From NCBI RefSeq assembly GCF_018413645.1, contig NZ_JAHCDA010000002.1, forward strand, positions 1,240,001 to 1,304,000: DNA of 64,000 nucleotides, in the 5' to 3' direction. The translations under genes were made by a program, and so were the position numbers. Of this stretch, positions 44,399 to 53,422 are shown piece after piece; position 1 is the first letter of the stretch; each line of letters begins with the position of its first letter. Origin of the DNA: Roseococcus pinisoli. Lineage in GTDB: Bacteria; Pseudomonadota; Alphaproteobacteria; Acetobacterales; Acetobacteraceae. The notes under the pieces are model-generated. The model saw only the letters and a list, made by a program, of their open reading frames with translations. It did no database searches and had not been told where the DNA came from.

Positions 44399-47092
44399 AT
44401 GATCAGCTTCGCCGCACCCCTTCTGCTGCTCGCCCTGCCGGCGCTGCCGCTGCTGTGGTGGCTGCTGCGCGTCACGCCGCCGCAGCCGCGCCGGATGGAC
44501 TTCCCTGCCGCAATGCTGCTGCGCGACCTCCCCCTCGCGGAGGAAACGCCGGCCCGCACGCCCTGGTGGGTGCTGCTGATGCGCATCGCGGCGGCGGCGC
44601 TGCTGATCCTGGGTCTCGCGCGCCCCGTTCTGGGGCCGGGCGCGACCGGCAGCGGCGACGGCGCGCTGCTTCTCGTGCTCGACGACGGCTGGGCCTCCGG
44701 GCCCGACTGGCCGCTGCGCGTGGCCATCGCCCAATCCGAGCTCGACCGTGCCGGGCGCGAGGGGCGCCCCGCGGCCCTGCTCACCACCGCCCCCGGCGAG
44801 GGCGCCGCCCCGCCCCGCGTGATCGGCCCCATGCCCGCGGCCGATCTGGCGCCCCGGCTGGCCGCGCTGCGGCCGCGCTCCTGGCCGCCCGACCGGCAGG
44901 CGGCGCTGGCTGCTCTGGATGGCTGGGTTCGCGCGGATCCCGGCAACGGTCGCTTCTCGGCGCTCTACCTCTCGGACGGCATCGCCCACCGGACCGACGA
45001 CACGGCCGAGGCCTTCATGGCCCGGCTGGGCGAGGGCGGCCCCCTCACCGTGGCGCGGGCCGGGGAACGGCCGGTGCGGCTGCTCGCGCCCCCGCGCACC
45101 GAGGGCGACCGGCTGCTGCTCACCCTGCGGCAATCGCCGGTGAACGCGGCCGGCGAAGCGCAGCTCGTCGCCCGCGCACAGGATGGCCGGGCTCTGGCGC
45201 GCGCCACCTTCGCGCTCGGCGCCGGCGCGACGGAGGCCGAGACGGCGCTCGACCTGCCGACCGAAATCCGCAACCGCGTCTACCGGCTGGACCTGCTGGA
45301 CGAGGGCGGCGCGGGCGGCATGGTCCTGCTGGACGAGCGGTTCCGCCGCCGCCCCGTCGGCCTGCTGCCCGGCGCCGAGGAAGCGGCCGCCGACGCCCCG
45401 CTCATCGGCGACCTCTTCTATCTCGAGCGCGCGCTGAACCCCTTCGCCGAGCTGCGCCGCGGCGAGGTGGAGCAGCTGCTCGCCCGTCCCCTCTCGGTGC
45501 TCATCCTCGCCGATCGGCCGGTGGCCGAGGGGCCGGAGATGGCCGCCCTCACCCGCTTCGTCGAGCAGGGCGGCATGCTTATCCGCTTCGCCGGCCCGAG
45601 GCTGGCCGAGCATCCGGACACGCTGCTGCCCGTGCAGCTGCGCGCCGAACGGCAGCTCGGCGGCTCGCTCTCCTGGGAGCAGCCGCAGCATCTGGCCCCC
45701 TTCGCGGAGGGTTCGCCCTTCGCCGGCCTGCCCGTCCCTTCCGAGATCAGCGTGGAGCGCCAGGTCCTGGCCGAGCCTTCGCCGCGGCTGGCCGACAAGG
45801 TCTGGGCACGCCTCACCGACGGCACGCCGCTGGTGACGGCCGAGACGCGCGGCGCCGGGCGGATCGTCCTCTTCCACGTCACCGCCACGGCCGAATGGTC
45901 GGACCTGCCGCTCTCGGGCCTCTTCGTCAGCATGCTCCGGCGGCTGGTGGCCCTCTCCTCCGGCGTCGCCGGGCAGGAGGGCGAGGGCGTGCTGGCGCCG
46001 CTGGAGGCGCTGGACGGCTTCGGGCGGCTCGTCGCGCCGCCGCCGGGCGCGCAGCCCATCCCGACGAATGGCGAGGCCCTTCCCTCCGCACGCACCCCAC
46101 CCGGCTGGTACGGCACCGCGGGCGCCGAGGGCTTCCGCCGCGCGCTGAACCTCGGCGACACGCTTCCGGCACCGCGGCTGCATGCGAACCCGCCCGCCGG
46201 CACCACCCTGCGGGCGATCGCCGGCATCCCGCCGGAGCGCGACCTCGGCCCCTGGCTGATGGCCGCCGCGCTGGCCCTCCTGGCGCTGGACCTGCTGGCC
46301 TCGCTCCGGCTCCGGGGGCTGCTCGGCCTCGCCCGGACGGCGGGCGTCGTGCTCGTCCTGATGGCCGGCACGGCCCAGGCGCAGGAGGGTGCCCTGCCGG
46401 CGCTGGTCACGCGCCTCGGCTACATCGTCACCGGCGACAGCGCGGTGGACGAGACCATGCGCCAGGGGCTGACGGGCCTCTCGGAATTCGTGAACCGGCG
46501 CACCGCCGCGGCGCTCGCGGAGCCCGCCGGCGTCACGCCCGGGCGCGACGACCTCAGCCTCTATCCCCTGCTCTACTTCACCGTCCGGCCCGATGCGCCG
46601 GCCCTGGAGCCCGAGGCGGTGGCCGCCCTCAACGGCTTCATGCGCAATGGCGGGATCATCCTCTTCGACACGCGCGACGAAGGCTCGGGCGAGGGCTTCT
46701 CCCCGGGTGCGCGGGCGGCGCTGCGGCGGGTGACGCAGGGGCTGGCGATCCCGCCGCTCATGCCCGTGCCCGAGGAGCACGTGCTGCGCCGCGCCTTCTA
46801 TCTGCTGGCCGACCTGCCGGGGCGGTTCGCCGGCGGCACCGTCTGGGTCTCGCGCGAGCAGGATCGCGCGAATGACAGCGTGAGCCCGGTCGTCATCGGC
46901 GGGCACGACTGGGCCAGCGCCTGGGCGGTCGATGCGCGGGGCCAGAACCTGCATGCGGCGGTGCCGGGCGGGGCGCGGCAGCGCATCCTGGCTTATCGCT
47001 TCGGCGCGAACCTCGTGATGTACGCCCTCACCGGCAACTACAAGGGCGACCAGGTGCACGTGCCGGCCATCCTCGAAAGGCTGGGCAACTGA
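44399..47092 (+). CDS. Large membrane protein with BatA-like N-terminus and DUF4159
   Basis: An 897-residue protein. The N-terminal BatA-like part has two hydrophobic segments (APLLLLALPALPLLWWLLRV and LLMRIAAAALLILGLARPVL). The large central region has von Willebrand- and Rossmann-like strands (LLLVLDDGWASGPD). A further membrane segment lies near residue 625 (LMAAALALLALDLLASL), then an exported stretch ending GTAQAQ, and the DUF4159 domain from about 680 (LGYIVTGDSAVDETMRQGLT). It resembles proteins found beside moxR and DUF58 genes in Alphaproteobacteria. Its role in the envelope is unknown. Confidence 0.88.
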   Translation: MISFAAPLLLLALPALPLLWWLLRVTPPQPRRMDFPAAMLLRDLPLAEETPARTPWWVLLMRIAAAALLILGLARPVLGPGATGSGDGALLLVLDDGWASGPDWPLRVAIAQSELDRAGREGRPAALLTTAPGEGAAPPRVIGPMPAADLAPRLAALRPRSWPPDRQAALAALDGWVRADPGNGRFSALYLSDGIAHRTDDTAEAFMARLGEGGPLTVARAGERPVRLLAPPRTEGDRLLLTLRQSPVNAAGEAQLVARAQDGRALARATFALGAGATEAETALDLPTEIRNRVYRLDLLDEGGAGGMVLLDERFRRRPVGLLPGAEEAAADAPLIGDLFYLERALNPFAELRRGEVEQLLARPLSVLILADRPVAEGPEMAALTRFVEQGGMLIRFAGPRLAEHPDTLLPVQLRAERQLGGSLSWEQPQHLAPFAEGSPFAGLPVPSEISVERQVLAEPSPRLADKVWARLTDGTPLVTAETRGAGRIVLFHVTATAEWSDLPLSGLFVSMLRRLVALSSGVAGQEGEGVLAPLEALDGFGRLVAPPPGAQPIPTNGEALPSARTPPGWYGTAGAEGFRRALNLGDTLPAPRLHANPPAGTTLRAIAGIPPERDLGPWLMAAALALLALDLLASLRLRGLLGLARTAGVVLVLMAGTAQAQEGALPALVTRLGYIVTGDSAVDETMRQGLTGLSEFVNRRTAAALAEPAGVTPGRDDLSLYPLLYFTVRPDAPALEPEAVAALNGFMRNGGIILFDTRDEGSGEGFSPGARAALRRVTQGLAIPPLMPVPEEHVLRRAFYLLADLPGRFAGGTVWVSREQDRANDSVSPVVIGGHDWASAWAVDARGQNLHAAVPGGARQRILAYRFGANLVMYALTGNYKGDQVHVPAILERLGN

Positions 47093-49182
47093 TGCGCACC
47101 GCCTTCGGCTTCGACTTCGCGCCCATCCTGCCGCTCTGGCTGATCGCGGCCCTCGGCCTGCTCTGCCTGCTGGCGCTGGTGCCGGCCGCGCTGCGCCGCG
47201 CGCGCGGCACCTGGTGGCGCGCTTTGGCCTTCCTGCTGGTGCTGGGCGCCCTCGCCCAGCCGCGCCTCGTCGAGCAGACGCGCGAGACGCGGCCGGACAT
47301 CGCCCTCCTGCTGGTGGACCGCACCGACAGCACGCGCGTCGCCAGCACCCACGCCGCCGCGATCGAGGCCGCGCGCCAGCAGATCGAGGCCCGCATCGGC
47401 CGCATGCGCGAGGTCGAGCTGCGCGTGGTTGAGATCCCCGAGGGCGGCAACCAGGGCACCCGCGCCTTCGCCGCGCTGGAGCAGGCGCTGGCCGACATCC
47501 CCGCCGCGCGGCTGGCCGGCGTGCTGCTGCTCTCCGACGGCCAGGTGCATGACGTGCCGACCGAGGGCGCTGGCTGGGCGCCCGGCGAGGGCGTGCCGCT
47601 GCACCTCCTCATGCCCGGCCATCAGGGCGAGGTGGACCGGCGCATCCGCCTGCTGGAGGCGCCGGGCTTCGGCATCGTCGGCCGCAGCGTGGAGCTGCGG
47701 CTGATCGTGGAAGACCTCGGCGTGCCCAACCCGACCGGGCAGGCGCAGCTGACGCTGCGCCGCGACGGCCAGGCGCCCATCACCGAGAGCGTGCCCATCG
47801 GCCGCGAGCACCGCATCACGCTTCCCATCGAGCGCGCCGGCCCCTCGGTCATCGACCTCGTGGCCGAGACGCGGCCGGGCGAGGTCTCGGACGTGAACAA
47901 CCGCGTCGTCGTCGCCATCAACGGCGTGCGCGACCGGCTGCGCGTGCTGCTCGTCTCCGGCGAGCCGCATGCGGGCGAGCGGACCTGGCGCCGGCTGCTC
48001 AAGGCCGATCCGGGCGTGGACCTCGTCCACTTCACCATCCTGCGCCCCCCCGAGAAGGACGACCTGACGCCGCTGAACGAGCTGGCGCTGATCGCCTTCC
48101 CGGTGCGTGAGCTCTTCCAGGTGAAGCTGCGCGACTTCGACCTCGTGGTCTTCGATCGCTTCGCCAATCGCGGCATCCTGCCGCCGAGCTATCTGCGCAA
48201 CATCGCCGAATACGTCCGCGGCGGCGGCGCGCTGCTGGTCTCGGTGGGGCCGGAATATGTGGGCGGGGCCAGCCTCGCCTCGACGCCGCTCGGCGCCGTG
48301 CTGCCCGCCCGCCCGCTGGGGGCGCAGGCGATCCTCGACGAGGCCTTCCGGCCGCATGTCTCCGCGGCGGGCGCGCGTCACCCGGTCACGGAAGGCCTGC
48401 CTGGCGCGAATACCGAGACGGCGGAGGCGAGCTGGGGCCGCTGGTACCGCACCATCCGCACCGAGGCGCGCTCGGGCTCCACAGTGATGGAAGGCGCGGG
48501 CGGCGCGCCGCTGCTGGTGCTGGACCGCGTGGGCCAGGGCCGCGTCGCGCTGATGCTCTCGGACCATATCTGGCTCTGGTCGCGCGGCCATGACGGCGGT
48601 GGGCCGCAGCAGGAGCTGCTGCGCCGCACCGCACACTGGCTGATGCGCGAGCCCGAGTTGGAGGAGGAGGACCTGACGGCGCGCATCGAGGCCGGGCGGC
48701 TGACGATCAATCGCCGCAGCCTCGACGCCGGGCCGCCGCCCGAGGTCACCATCACCGCGCCCGACGGCACCCAGAGCCGCATGCCGCTGTCCAATGCCGG
48801 CGGCGGGCGCTCCGCGGCCGAGGCGCCGGCCGGCGCCCCCGGCCTCTGGCAGGTGAGCGACGGACGGCGGCAGGCCTTCGCGGCCGCAATGCCCGCCAAT
48901 CCACCCGAATTCGCCGATCTCCGCGCCGATCCCGCGCGGCTGGCGCCGCTGGTCGAGGCGACGGGCGGTGCCGCGCGCTGGCTCGGCGACGGCACGACCG
49001 TGCCCGAGATCCGCAGCGTCGCGGCCGGGCGCGCCGCGCAGGGCGCCTCCTGGATCGGGCTGCGGCGGCGGGACGACCATACGGTGACCAGGATCGCCGC
49101 CCTTCCTCTGCTGCCGCCCTGGCTGATGCTGCCGCTGCTCCTCGGCGTCGCCGTCATCGCCTGGCGCCGGGAGGCCCGCTAA
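47092..49182 (+). CDS. Membrane protein with glutamine amidotransferase-like domain
   Basis: A 696-residue protein. Two N-terminal hydrophobic segments (PLWLIAALGLLCLLALVPAA and LAFLLVLGALA) precede a von Willebrand-like region (IALLLVDRTDSTRVA). From about residue 280 comes a class I amidotransferase-like fold (LRVLLVSGEPHAGERTWRRL to DLVVFDRFANRG), with a large extracytoplasmic C-terminal region and a last membrane helix (LLPPWLMLPLLLGVAVIAW). No catalytic Cys-His-Glu triad is evident, so it may be only structural. The ATG overlaps the preceding stop by one base (TGATG). It ends the four-gene MoxR operon. Confidence 0.82.
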   Translation: MRTAFGFDFAPILPLWLIAALGLLCLLALVPAALRRARGTWWRALAFLLVLGALAQPRLVEQTRETRPDIALLLVDRTDSTRVASTHAAAIEAARQQIEARIGRMREVELRVVEIPEGGNQGTRAFAALEQALADIPAARLAGVLLLSDGQVHDVPTEGAGWAPGEGVPLHLLMPGHQGEVDRRIRLLEAPGFGIVGRSVELRLIVEDLGVPNPTGQAQLTLRRDGQAPITESVPIGREHRITLPIERAGPSVIDLVAETRPGEVSDVNNRVVVAINGVRDRLRVLLVSGEPHAGERTWRRLLKADPGVDLVHFTILRPPEKDDLTPLNELALIAFPVRELFQVKLRDFDLVVFDRFANRGILPPSYLRNIAEYVRGGGALLVSVGPEYVGGASLASTPLGAVLPARPLGAQAILDEAFRPHVSAAGARHPVTEGLPGANTETAEASWGRWYRTIRTEARSGSTVMEGAGGAPLLVLDRVGQGRVALMLSDHIWLWSRGHDGGGPQQELLRRTAHWLMREPELEEEDLTARIEAGRLTINRRSLDAGPPPEVTITAPDGTQSRMPLSNAGGGRSAAEAPAGAPGLWQVSDGRRQAFAAAMPANPPEFADLRADPARLAPLVEATGGAARWLGDGTTVPEIRSVAAGRAAQGASWIGLRRRDDHTVTRIAALPLLPPWLMLPLLLGVAVIAWRREAR

Positions 49183-49270
49183 TCCCACATTACAAATGAT
49201 GCAAAATAGCCGTTGCACGGTACCGGCGCGCATAGGAATTAGACCAGGAACTTCAACACCGGAGGCACCC

Positions 49271-49738
49271 TTGTTCCCGAGAACCCTGGCGATCTCCGCC
49301 GTCGTCCTGGCGATCACCGCTGGCAGCGTGGTGGCGCAGAACTACAACCGGCGGCCGACCTTCGGCACCATCAACCTGGTTACGAATTTCCAGCCCGATC
49401 CCTACACGGTGAACGTCACCGCCGGCGGGAACATCCCGGCCGAGCGCATCGGCGGCCCGGGCTGCGTCGGCTCCATCGCCGATGCGCCGGATGTGCGGCT
49501 GAACTACCGCGCGGGCCAGTTCCCGCTCTACATCTCGGCCGCCTCGCGCTCCGACGTGACGCTCGTCGTGAACCTTCCGAATGGTCGTTGGGTCTGCAAC
49601 GACGACTTCAACGGCACCGACCCCGGCATGATCCTGAACAACCCGATGTCCGGCCAGTACGACATCTGGATCGGCCACTACAATCGCGGCTCGGGCGTGC
49701 CCACGCAGTTGCGTATCTCGGAAATCCCGCCACGTTGA
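49271..49738 (+). CDS. Secreted protein of unknown function
   Basis: A 155-residue exported protein with a TTG start at 49271, preceded by a perfect GGAGG five bases upstream at 49261-49265. The signal peptide is FPRTLAISAVVLAITAGSVV with cleavage near VVAQN. The mature part has two cysteines (GPGCVGSIADAP and RWVCNDDFNGTDPG), and the end (SGQYDIWIGHYNRGSG) is beta-rich, of the kind found in pre-peptidase C-terminal folds. An ATG at 49196 would place 25 extra residues before the signal. It lies 27 bases before the FKBP gene. Function unknown. Confidence 0.7.
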   Translation: MFPRTLAISAVVLAITAGSVVAQNYNRRPTFGTINLVTNFQPDPYTVNVTAGGNIPAERIGGPGCVGSIADAPDVRLNYRAGQFPLYISAASRSDVTLVVNLPNGRWVCNDDFNGTDPGMILNNPMSGQYDIWIGHYNRGSGVPTQLRISEIPPR

Positions 49739-49765
49739 GGCGGTCACACTGCAAGAGAGACCGAG

Positions 49766-50098
49766 ATGACTGACATCAAGATTGGTACGGGCGAGACGGC
49801 CGTCGCCGGCAAGCCCGTGGCCGTCCACTACACCGGCTGGCTCTTCGACGAGGCGGCCCCGGAGAATAAGGGCCGCAAGTTCGACAGCTCCGTCGATCGC
49901 GGGGACCTCTTCCGGTTCCAGCTCGGCGCCGGCCACGTCATCGCGGGCTGGGACGAGGGCGTGCAGGGCATGCAGGTGGGCGGCCAGCGCCGCCTCGTGA
50001 TCCCGCCCGAGAAGGGCTACGGCGCGCGCGGTGCGGGCGGCGTGATCCCGCCGAACGCGACGCTCGTCTTCGACGTCGAGCTCTTCGAGGTCGGCTGA
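49766..50098 (+). CDS. FKBP-type peptidyl-prolyl isomerase
   Basis: A 110-residue single-domain FKBP without a signal peptide. Conserved positions are [30 protein letters not shown], the [15 protein letters not shown] core with its tryptophan, [20 protein letters not shown] and ELFEVG. It speeds cis-trans isomerisation of proline bonds in the cytoplasm. A hairpin lies eight bases after the stop. Confidence 0.95.
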   Translation: MTDIKIGTGETAVAGKPVAVHYTGWLFDEAAPENKGRKFDSSVDRGDLFRFQLGAGHVIAGWDEGVQGMQVGGQRRLVIPPEKGYGARGAGGVIPPNATLVFDVELFEVG

Positions 50099-50106
50099 GA
50101 TCAACG

Positions 50107-50130
50107 GCGCCGCGGCCTTCCGCGGCGCCG
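50107..50130 (+). terminator. GC-rich hairpin after the FKBP gene
   Basis: GGCGCCGCGG (50107-50116) and CCGCGGCGCC (50121-50130) around a four-base loop, eight bases after the stop. There is no T-tract. Confidence 0.5.
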
Positions 50131-50211
50131 CCCCGCCCTGGCGGCGACCGGTTGACAGGCACAGGCAATCTCCGGTCGGCTGGCTCCCAAAACAGGGGAG
50201 AAGCCGCCGTC

Positions 50212-51954
50212 ATGAACGTCATGGATCGTCCGGCAAGCGCGACCGCCAGCGCCTGGCTCGATGCCTTCGACCGCGCCCTTCGCCGAAAAGACACCACAGC
50301 CGCCGCTGGGCTGTTCCTGCCCGATGGACATTGGCGGGACGTCATCGCCTTCGGCTGGGACATCGTGACCACGAGCGGCGGCGCCGCCATCGCCGACCGC
50401 CTCCGCGACACCCTGGACCGCACGCAGCCGCAGGGCTTCCGCCTCGACGAGGCACGGACGCCGCCGCGCCGCGTGACACGCGCGGGGCGCGAATGCCTCG
50501 AGGCCCTCTTCGTCTTCGAGACGGCGACCGGCCCCTGCTCGGGCGTGCTGCGCCTCGTCACCGGCGAGGAAGGGCCGCGCGCCTGGGTGCTGCTCACCAC
50601 CCTCGACCAGATCCGCGGCCATGAGGAGGCCTTCAACGCGGCCGGCGCGAGCGAGGCCGACTACTCGCGCGACTTCGGCGGCGAGAACTGGCTAGACAAG
50701 CGCCTCCGCGCCCAGGCCTACGAGGATCGCGAGCCGGCGGTGCTGGTCATCGGCGCCGGGCAATCCGGCCTCGGCATCGCCGCCCGGCTGGGGCAGCTCG
50801 GCGTGGACACGCTGATCGTCGACCGGCAGGCGCGCATCGGCGACAACTGGCGCAAGCGCTACCACGCGCTGACCCTGCACAACGAGGTGCACGTCAACCA
50901 CCTCCCCTACATGCCCTTCCCGCCGACCTGGCCGGTCTTCATCCCCAAGGACAAGCTGGCCGGCTGGTTCGAGGCCTATGCCGAGGCGATGGACCTCAAC
51001 GTCTGGACATCGACCGATTTCCGCGGCGGCGACTGGGATGAGGCCGGGCAGCATTGGCGCGTCACGGTGCGCCGCGCCGACGGCAGCGAGCGCGTGCTGC
51101 AACCGCGCCACATCGTCTTCGCGACGGGCGTCAGCAGCATCCCGGTGAAGCCGGACCTCCCCGGCCTGGAGGACTTCAAGGGCACCGTCCTGCACTCCGG
51201 CGCCTATACGGAAGGCGCGGCCTGGAAGGACCGGCCGACCATGGTGCTCGGCACCGGCAATAGCGGGCATGACGTGGCGCAGGACCTCGGCGCGAGCGGC
51301 TCCAAGGTCACGATCGTGCAGCGCAGCTCCACCTATGTGGTCGGCATCCGCGAGGCGCAGCGCGTCTATTCCATCTATGCCGAGGGCATTCCCTTCGAGG
51401 ATTGCGACCTGCTCGCCATGGCCACGCCCTTCCCGGTGATGAAGCGCGGCTACCAGCTTTCCACCGCGCATTCGCGCCAGGTCGACAAGCCGCTGCTCGA
51501 CGCGCTGGAGGCGCGCGGCTTCCGGCTCGACTACGGGCCGGACGATACCGGATTCCAGATGAAGTACCTGCAGCGCGGCGGCGGCTACTACTTCAACGTC
51601 GGCGCCTCGGACATGATCGTGGAGGGCCGCATCGGCCTGCTGCAATTCGCCGATATCGAGCGCTTCGTGGCCGAGGGCGCGCGCCTGCGCGACGGCTCGC
51701 TCGTGCCGGCGGAGCTGCTGGTGCTGGCCACCGGCTACCTTAACCAGCAGGAAGTCGTGCGCCACTTCCTGGGCGACACCATCGCCGAGCGCATCGGCCC
51801 CGTCTGGGGCTTCGGCGAGGATGGCGAGCTGCGCAACATGTGGCGTCCAACCGGCCAGCAGGGCCTCTGGTTCACCGCGGGCAGCCTGGCGCAGAGCCGC
51901 ATCTATTCGAAGGTGCTGGCGTTGCAGATCAAGGCACGGGAGCTCGGCAGATGA
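50212..51954 (+). CDS. Flavin-containing monooxygenase with N-terminal NTF2-like domain
   Basis: A 580-residue protein. Residues 10-140 form an NTF2/SnoaL-like domain (WLDAFDRALRRKDTTAAAGL, then LFLPDGHWRD). From residue 180 comes a class B flavin monooxygenase: FAD motif IGAGQSGLGIAARLG, the fingerprint FKGTVLHSGAY (FxGxxxHxxxY), NADPH motif LGTGNSGHDVAQDLG near 347, and the late ATGYLNQQE. It would oxygenate a soft nucleophile or ketone with NADPH and oxygen. AGGGGAG at 50194-50200 precedes the ATG. Its stop overlaps the next start (ATGATG), so the two are coupled. Confidence 0.88.
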   Translation: MNVMDRPASATASAWLDAFDRALRRKDTTAAAGLFLPDGHWRDVIAFGWDIVTTSGGAAIADRLRDTLDRTQPQGFRLDEARTPPRRVTRAGRECLEALFVFETATGPCSGVLRLVTGEEGPRAWVLLTTLDQIRGHEEAFNAAGASEADYSRDFGGENWLDKRLRAQAYEDREPAVLVIGAGQSGLGIAARLGQLGVDTLIVDRQARIGDNWRKRYHALTLHNEVHVNHLPYMPFPPTWPVFIPKDKLAGWFEAYAEAMDLNVWTSTDFRGGDWDEAGQHWRVTVRRADGSERVLQPRHIVFATGVSSIPVKPDLPGLEDFKGTVLHSGAYTEGAAWKDRPTMVLGTGNSGHDVAQDLGASGSKVTIVQRSSTYVVGIREAQRVYSIYAEGIPFEDCDLLAMATPFPVMKRGYQLSTAHSRQVDKPLLDALEARGFRLDYGPDDTGFQMKYLQRGGGYYFNVGASDMIVEGRIGLLQFADIERFVAEGARLRDGSLVPAELLVLATGYLNQQEVVRHFLGDTIAERIGPVWGFGEDGELRNMWRPTGQQGLWFTAGSLAQSRIYSKVLALQIKARELGR

Positions 51955-53333
51955 TGAGGTTGGACTGGCTGGCGCTGCTGAAGGGTCGGTCCACTCTCGA
52001 GGACGGCGCGGAGGTGACGCTGGAGGGCGAGGTCTTTCCGCTCGAGGAGGCGTCGGCGGACCGCCTGCTCCTCGTTGCCGAGGCCGCCTGCTGCCTGGGC
52101 TGCCGCCCGGAACGCGAGACGACGGTGGAGGTCCTCCTCGACCGCAAGGCGCCCGCCGCCCGCTCGGTGCGGGTGACGGGGACTTGGCGCAAGCCTTCGC
52201 CGGATTCTCCCTGGCGCTGGCGCATCGACGCCGCGCAGGCCGTCGCGCGTTCGACCGGCGGGCCCTGGCTCGCCCGGCGCGCGGTGCTGGCCGCGCCCCT
52301 GCTCTGCGCGGCACCCCGCCCTGCCCTGGCACAGGTGCCGGCCGGCGCCGGACGCGCGCTCGTCGCCAGCACCGCGCCCATGGACCTGCACAGCCATGCC
52401 GGCCGCGTGATCCTGTCTCCCCGCGAACCGGACCGCGCCTTCCAGCCCCTCGCCGCGCCGATGCGGGACGGCGGCATGGCGCTCATCGCCCTGGCCCTGG
52501 TGGCGGACTCGCCCGTGACGCGCATCGTGGAGCGCACCATACAGCCCTATCGCTCCCCGGAACCCGGCGAGCTCTGGACCCACGGCCAGGCGGCCTTCGC
52601 GCGCCTGCACCGTCTGGTGGCGCAGGAGAGGCTCGGCATCGTCACGGACAAGGCCGGGCTGGCACGCGCGATGCGGCCGGGCGCGGGGCCCTCGGTGGTC
52701 GTGGCGGCGGAAGGCGCGGATTTCCTCGAAGGGCGGATCGACCGCGTCGAATGGGCCTTTCGCGAGCAGCGCCTGCGCCATCTCCAGCTCACGCATTACC
52801 GGGTCAACGAGCTCGGCGACATCCAGACGGTAAGTGCCGTGCATAACGGCCTGACCGATTTCGGCGTGGAGGTGGTGCGCGCCTGCAACCGCCTCGGCAT
52901 CGTCGTCGATCTCGCGCACGCCACCCTGCCGATGGTCCGCAAGGCGGCCGAGGTCTCGAACCGGCCGATCGTGCTGTCGCACACCTCGCTCTCGCGGCAG
53001 CCGCGCCCCTTCAGCCGACTCATCTCGGCCGAGCATGCGCGGGTCGTCGCGGAAACCGGCGGCGTGGTCGGCGTCTGGCCACTGGTGGGGGACAGCCCAA
53101 CCCCGCGCCGCTATGCGGAGAGCATGGCGCGGATGGTGGACGCGATCGGCATCGACCATGTCGGCATCGGCAGCGACATGCGCGGGTTGCTGGCGCTCAG
53201 CGCCTTCGAGACCTACCAGGCGACGCCGGATCTGGCCCAGGCACTGCTTGAGATCGGCGTGGAGGCCGAGGGCGTGAAGAAGCTCATGGGCGGCAATTAC
53301 GCGCGGGTGCTCCAGGCCGTGCTGCCCGGCTGA
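51951..53333 (+). CDS. M19-type dipeptidase with an N-terminal extra domain
   Basis: A 460-residue protein. The C-terminal 330 residues are a membrane dipeptidase (M19): MDLHSHAG near 145 (the H-x-D site reads H-S-H), a glutamate in AAEGADFLEG, LAHA, and IVLSHTSLSR with further metal histidines. The first 95 residues (EDGAEVTLEGEVFPLEEASA, then LLLVAEAACCLGCRPERETT) form a separate beta-rich domain with a CCxxC motif. Between them lies a signal-like segment (RRAVLAAPLLCAAPRPALAQ), so a second start inside the frame is possible. It overlaps the monooxygenase stop by four bases. The peptidase substrate is unknown. Confidence 0.82.
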   Translation: MMRLDWLALLKGRSTLEDGAEVTLEGEVFPLEEASADRLLLVAEAACCLGCRPERETTVEVLLDRKAPAARSVRVTGTWRKPSPDSPWRWRIDAAQAVARSTGGPWLARRAVLAAPLLCAAPRPALAQVPAGAGRALVASTAPMDLHSHAGRVILSPREPDRAFQPLAAPMRDGGMALIALALVADSPVTRIVERTIQPYRSPEPGELWTHGQAAFARLHRLVAQERLGIVTDKAGLARAMRPGAGPSVVVAAEGADFLEGRIDRVEWAFREQRLRHLQLTHYRVNELGDIQTVSAVHNGLTDFGVEVVRACNRLGIVVDLAHATLPMVRKAAEVSNRPIVLSHTSLSRQPRPFSRLISAEHARVVAETGGVVGVWPLVGDSPTPRRYAESMARMVDAIGIDHVGIGSDMRGLLALSAFETYQATPDLAQALLEIGVEAEGVKKLMGGNYARVLQAVLPG

Positions 53334-53366
53334 GCCGCGATACTTCGGCTCCGATCGTTTCCTTGT

Positions 53367-53392
53367 GGAACCGAAGCCGAGGAGCCGGCGTT
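53367..53392 (+). promoter_or_regulatory. EcfG-type (general stress response) promoter
   Basis: GGAAC at 53367-53371, a 17-base spacer, and CGTT at 53389-53392. This equals the alphaproteobacterial EcfG consensus (GGAAC-N16-18-CGTT). The -10 element ends 30 bases before the ATG at 53423, as expected for a real promoter. It is the only full match I found upstream of a gene in the window. Confidence 0.7.
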
Positions 53393-53422
53393 CTCGCTCT
53401 GGCCCGGGGAGCTGAGACCAAT

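Noticed and set aside
44261-47059. Very long antisense open frame opposite the BatA/DUF4159 gene
   Set aside because: It gives an Arg/Gly/His-rich, motif-free translation; the sense frame has membrane segments and a recognised domain.
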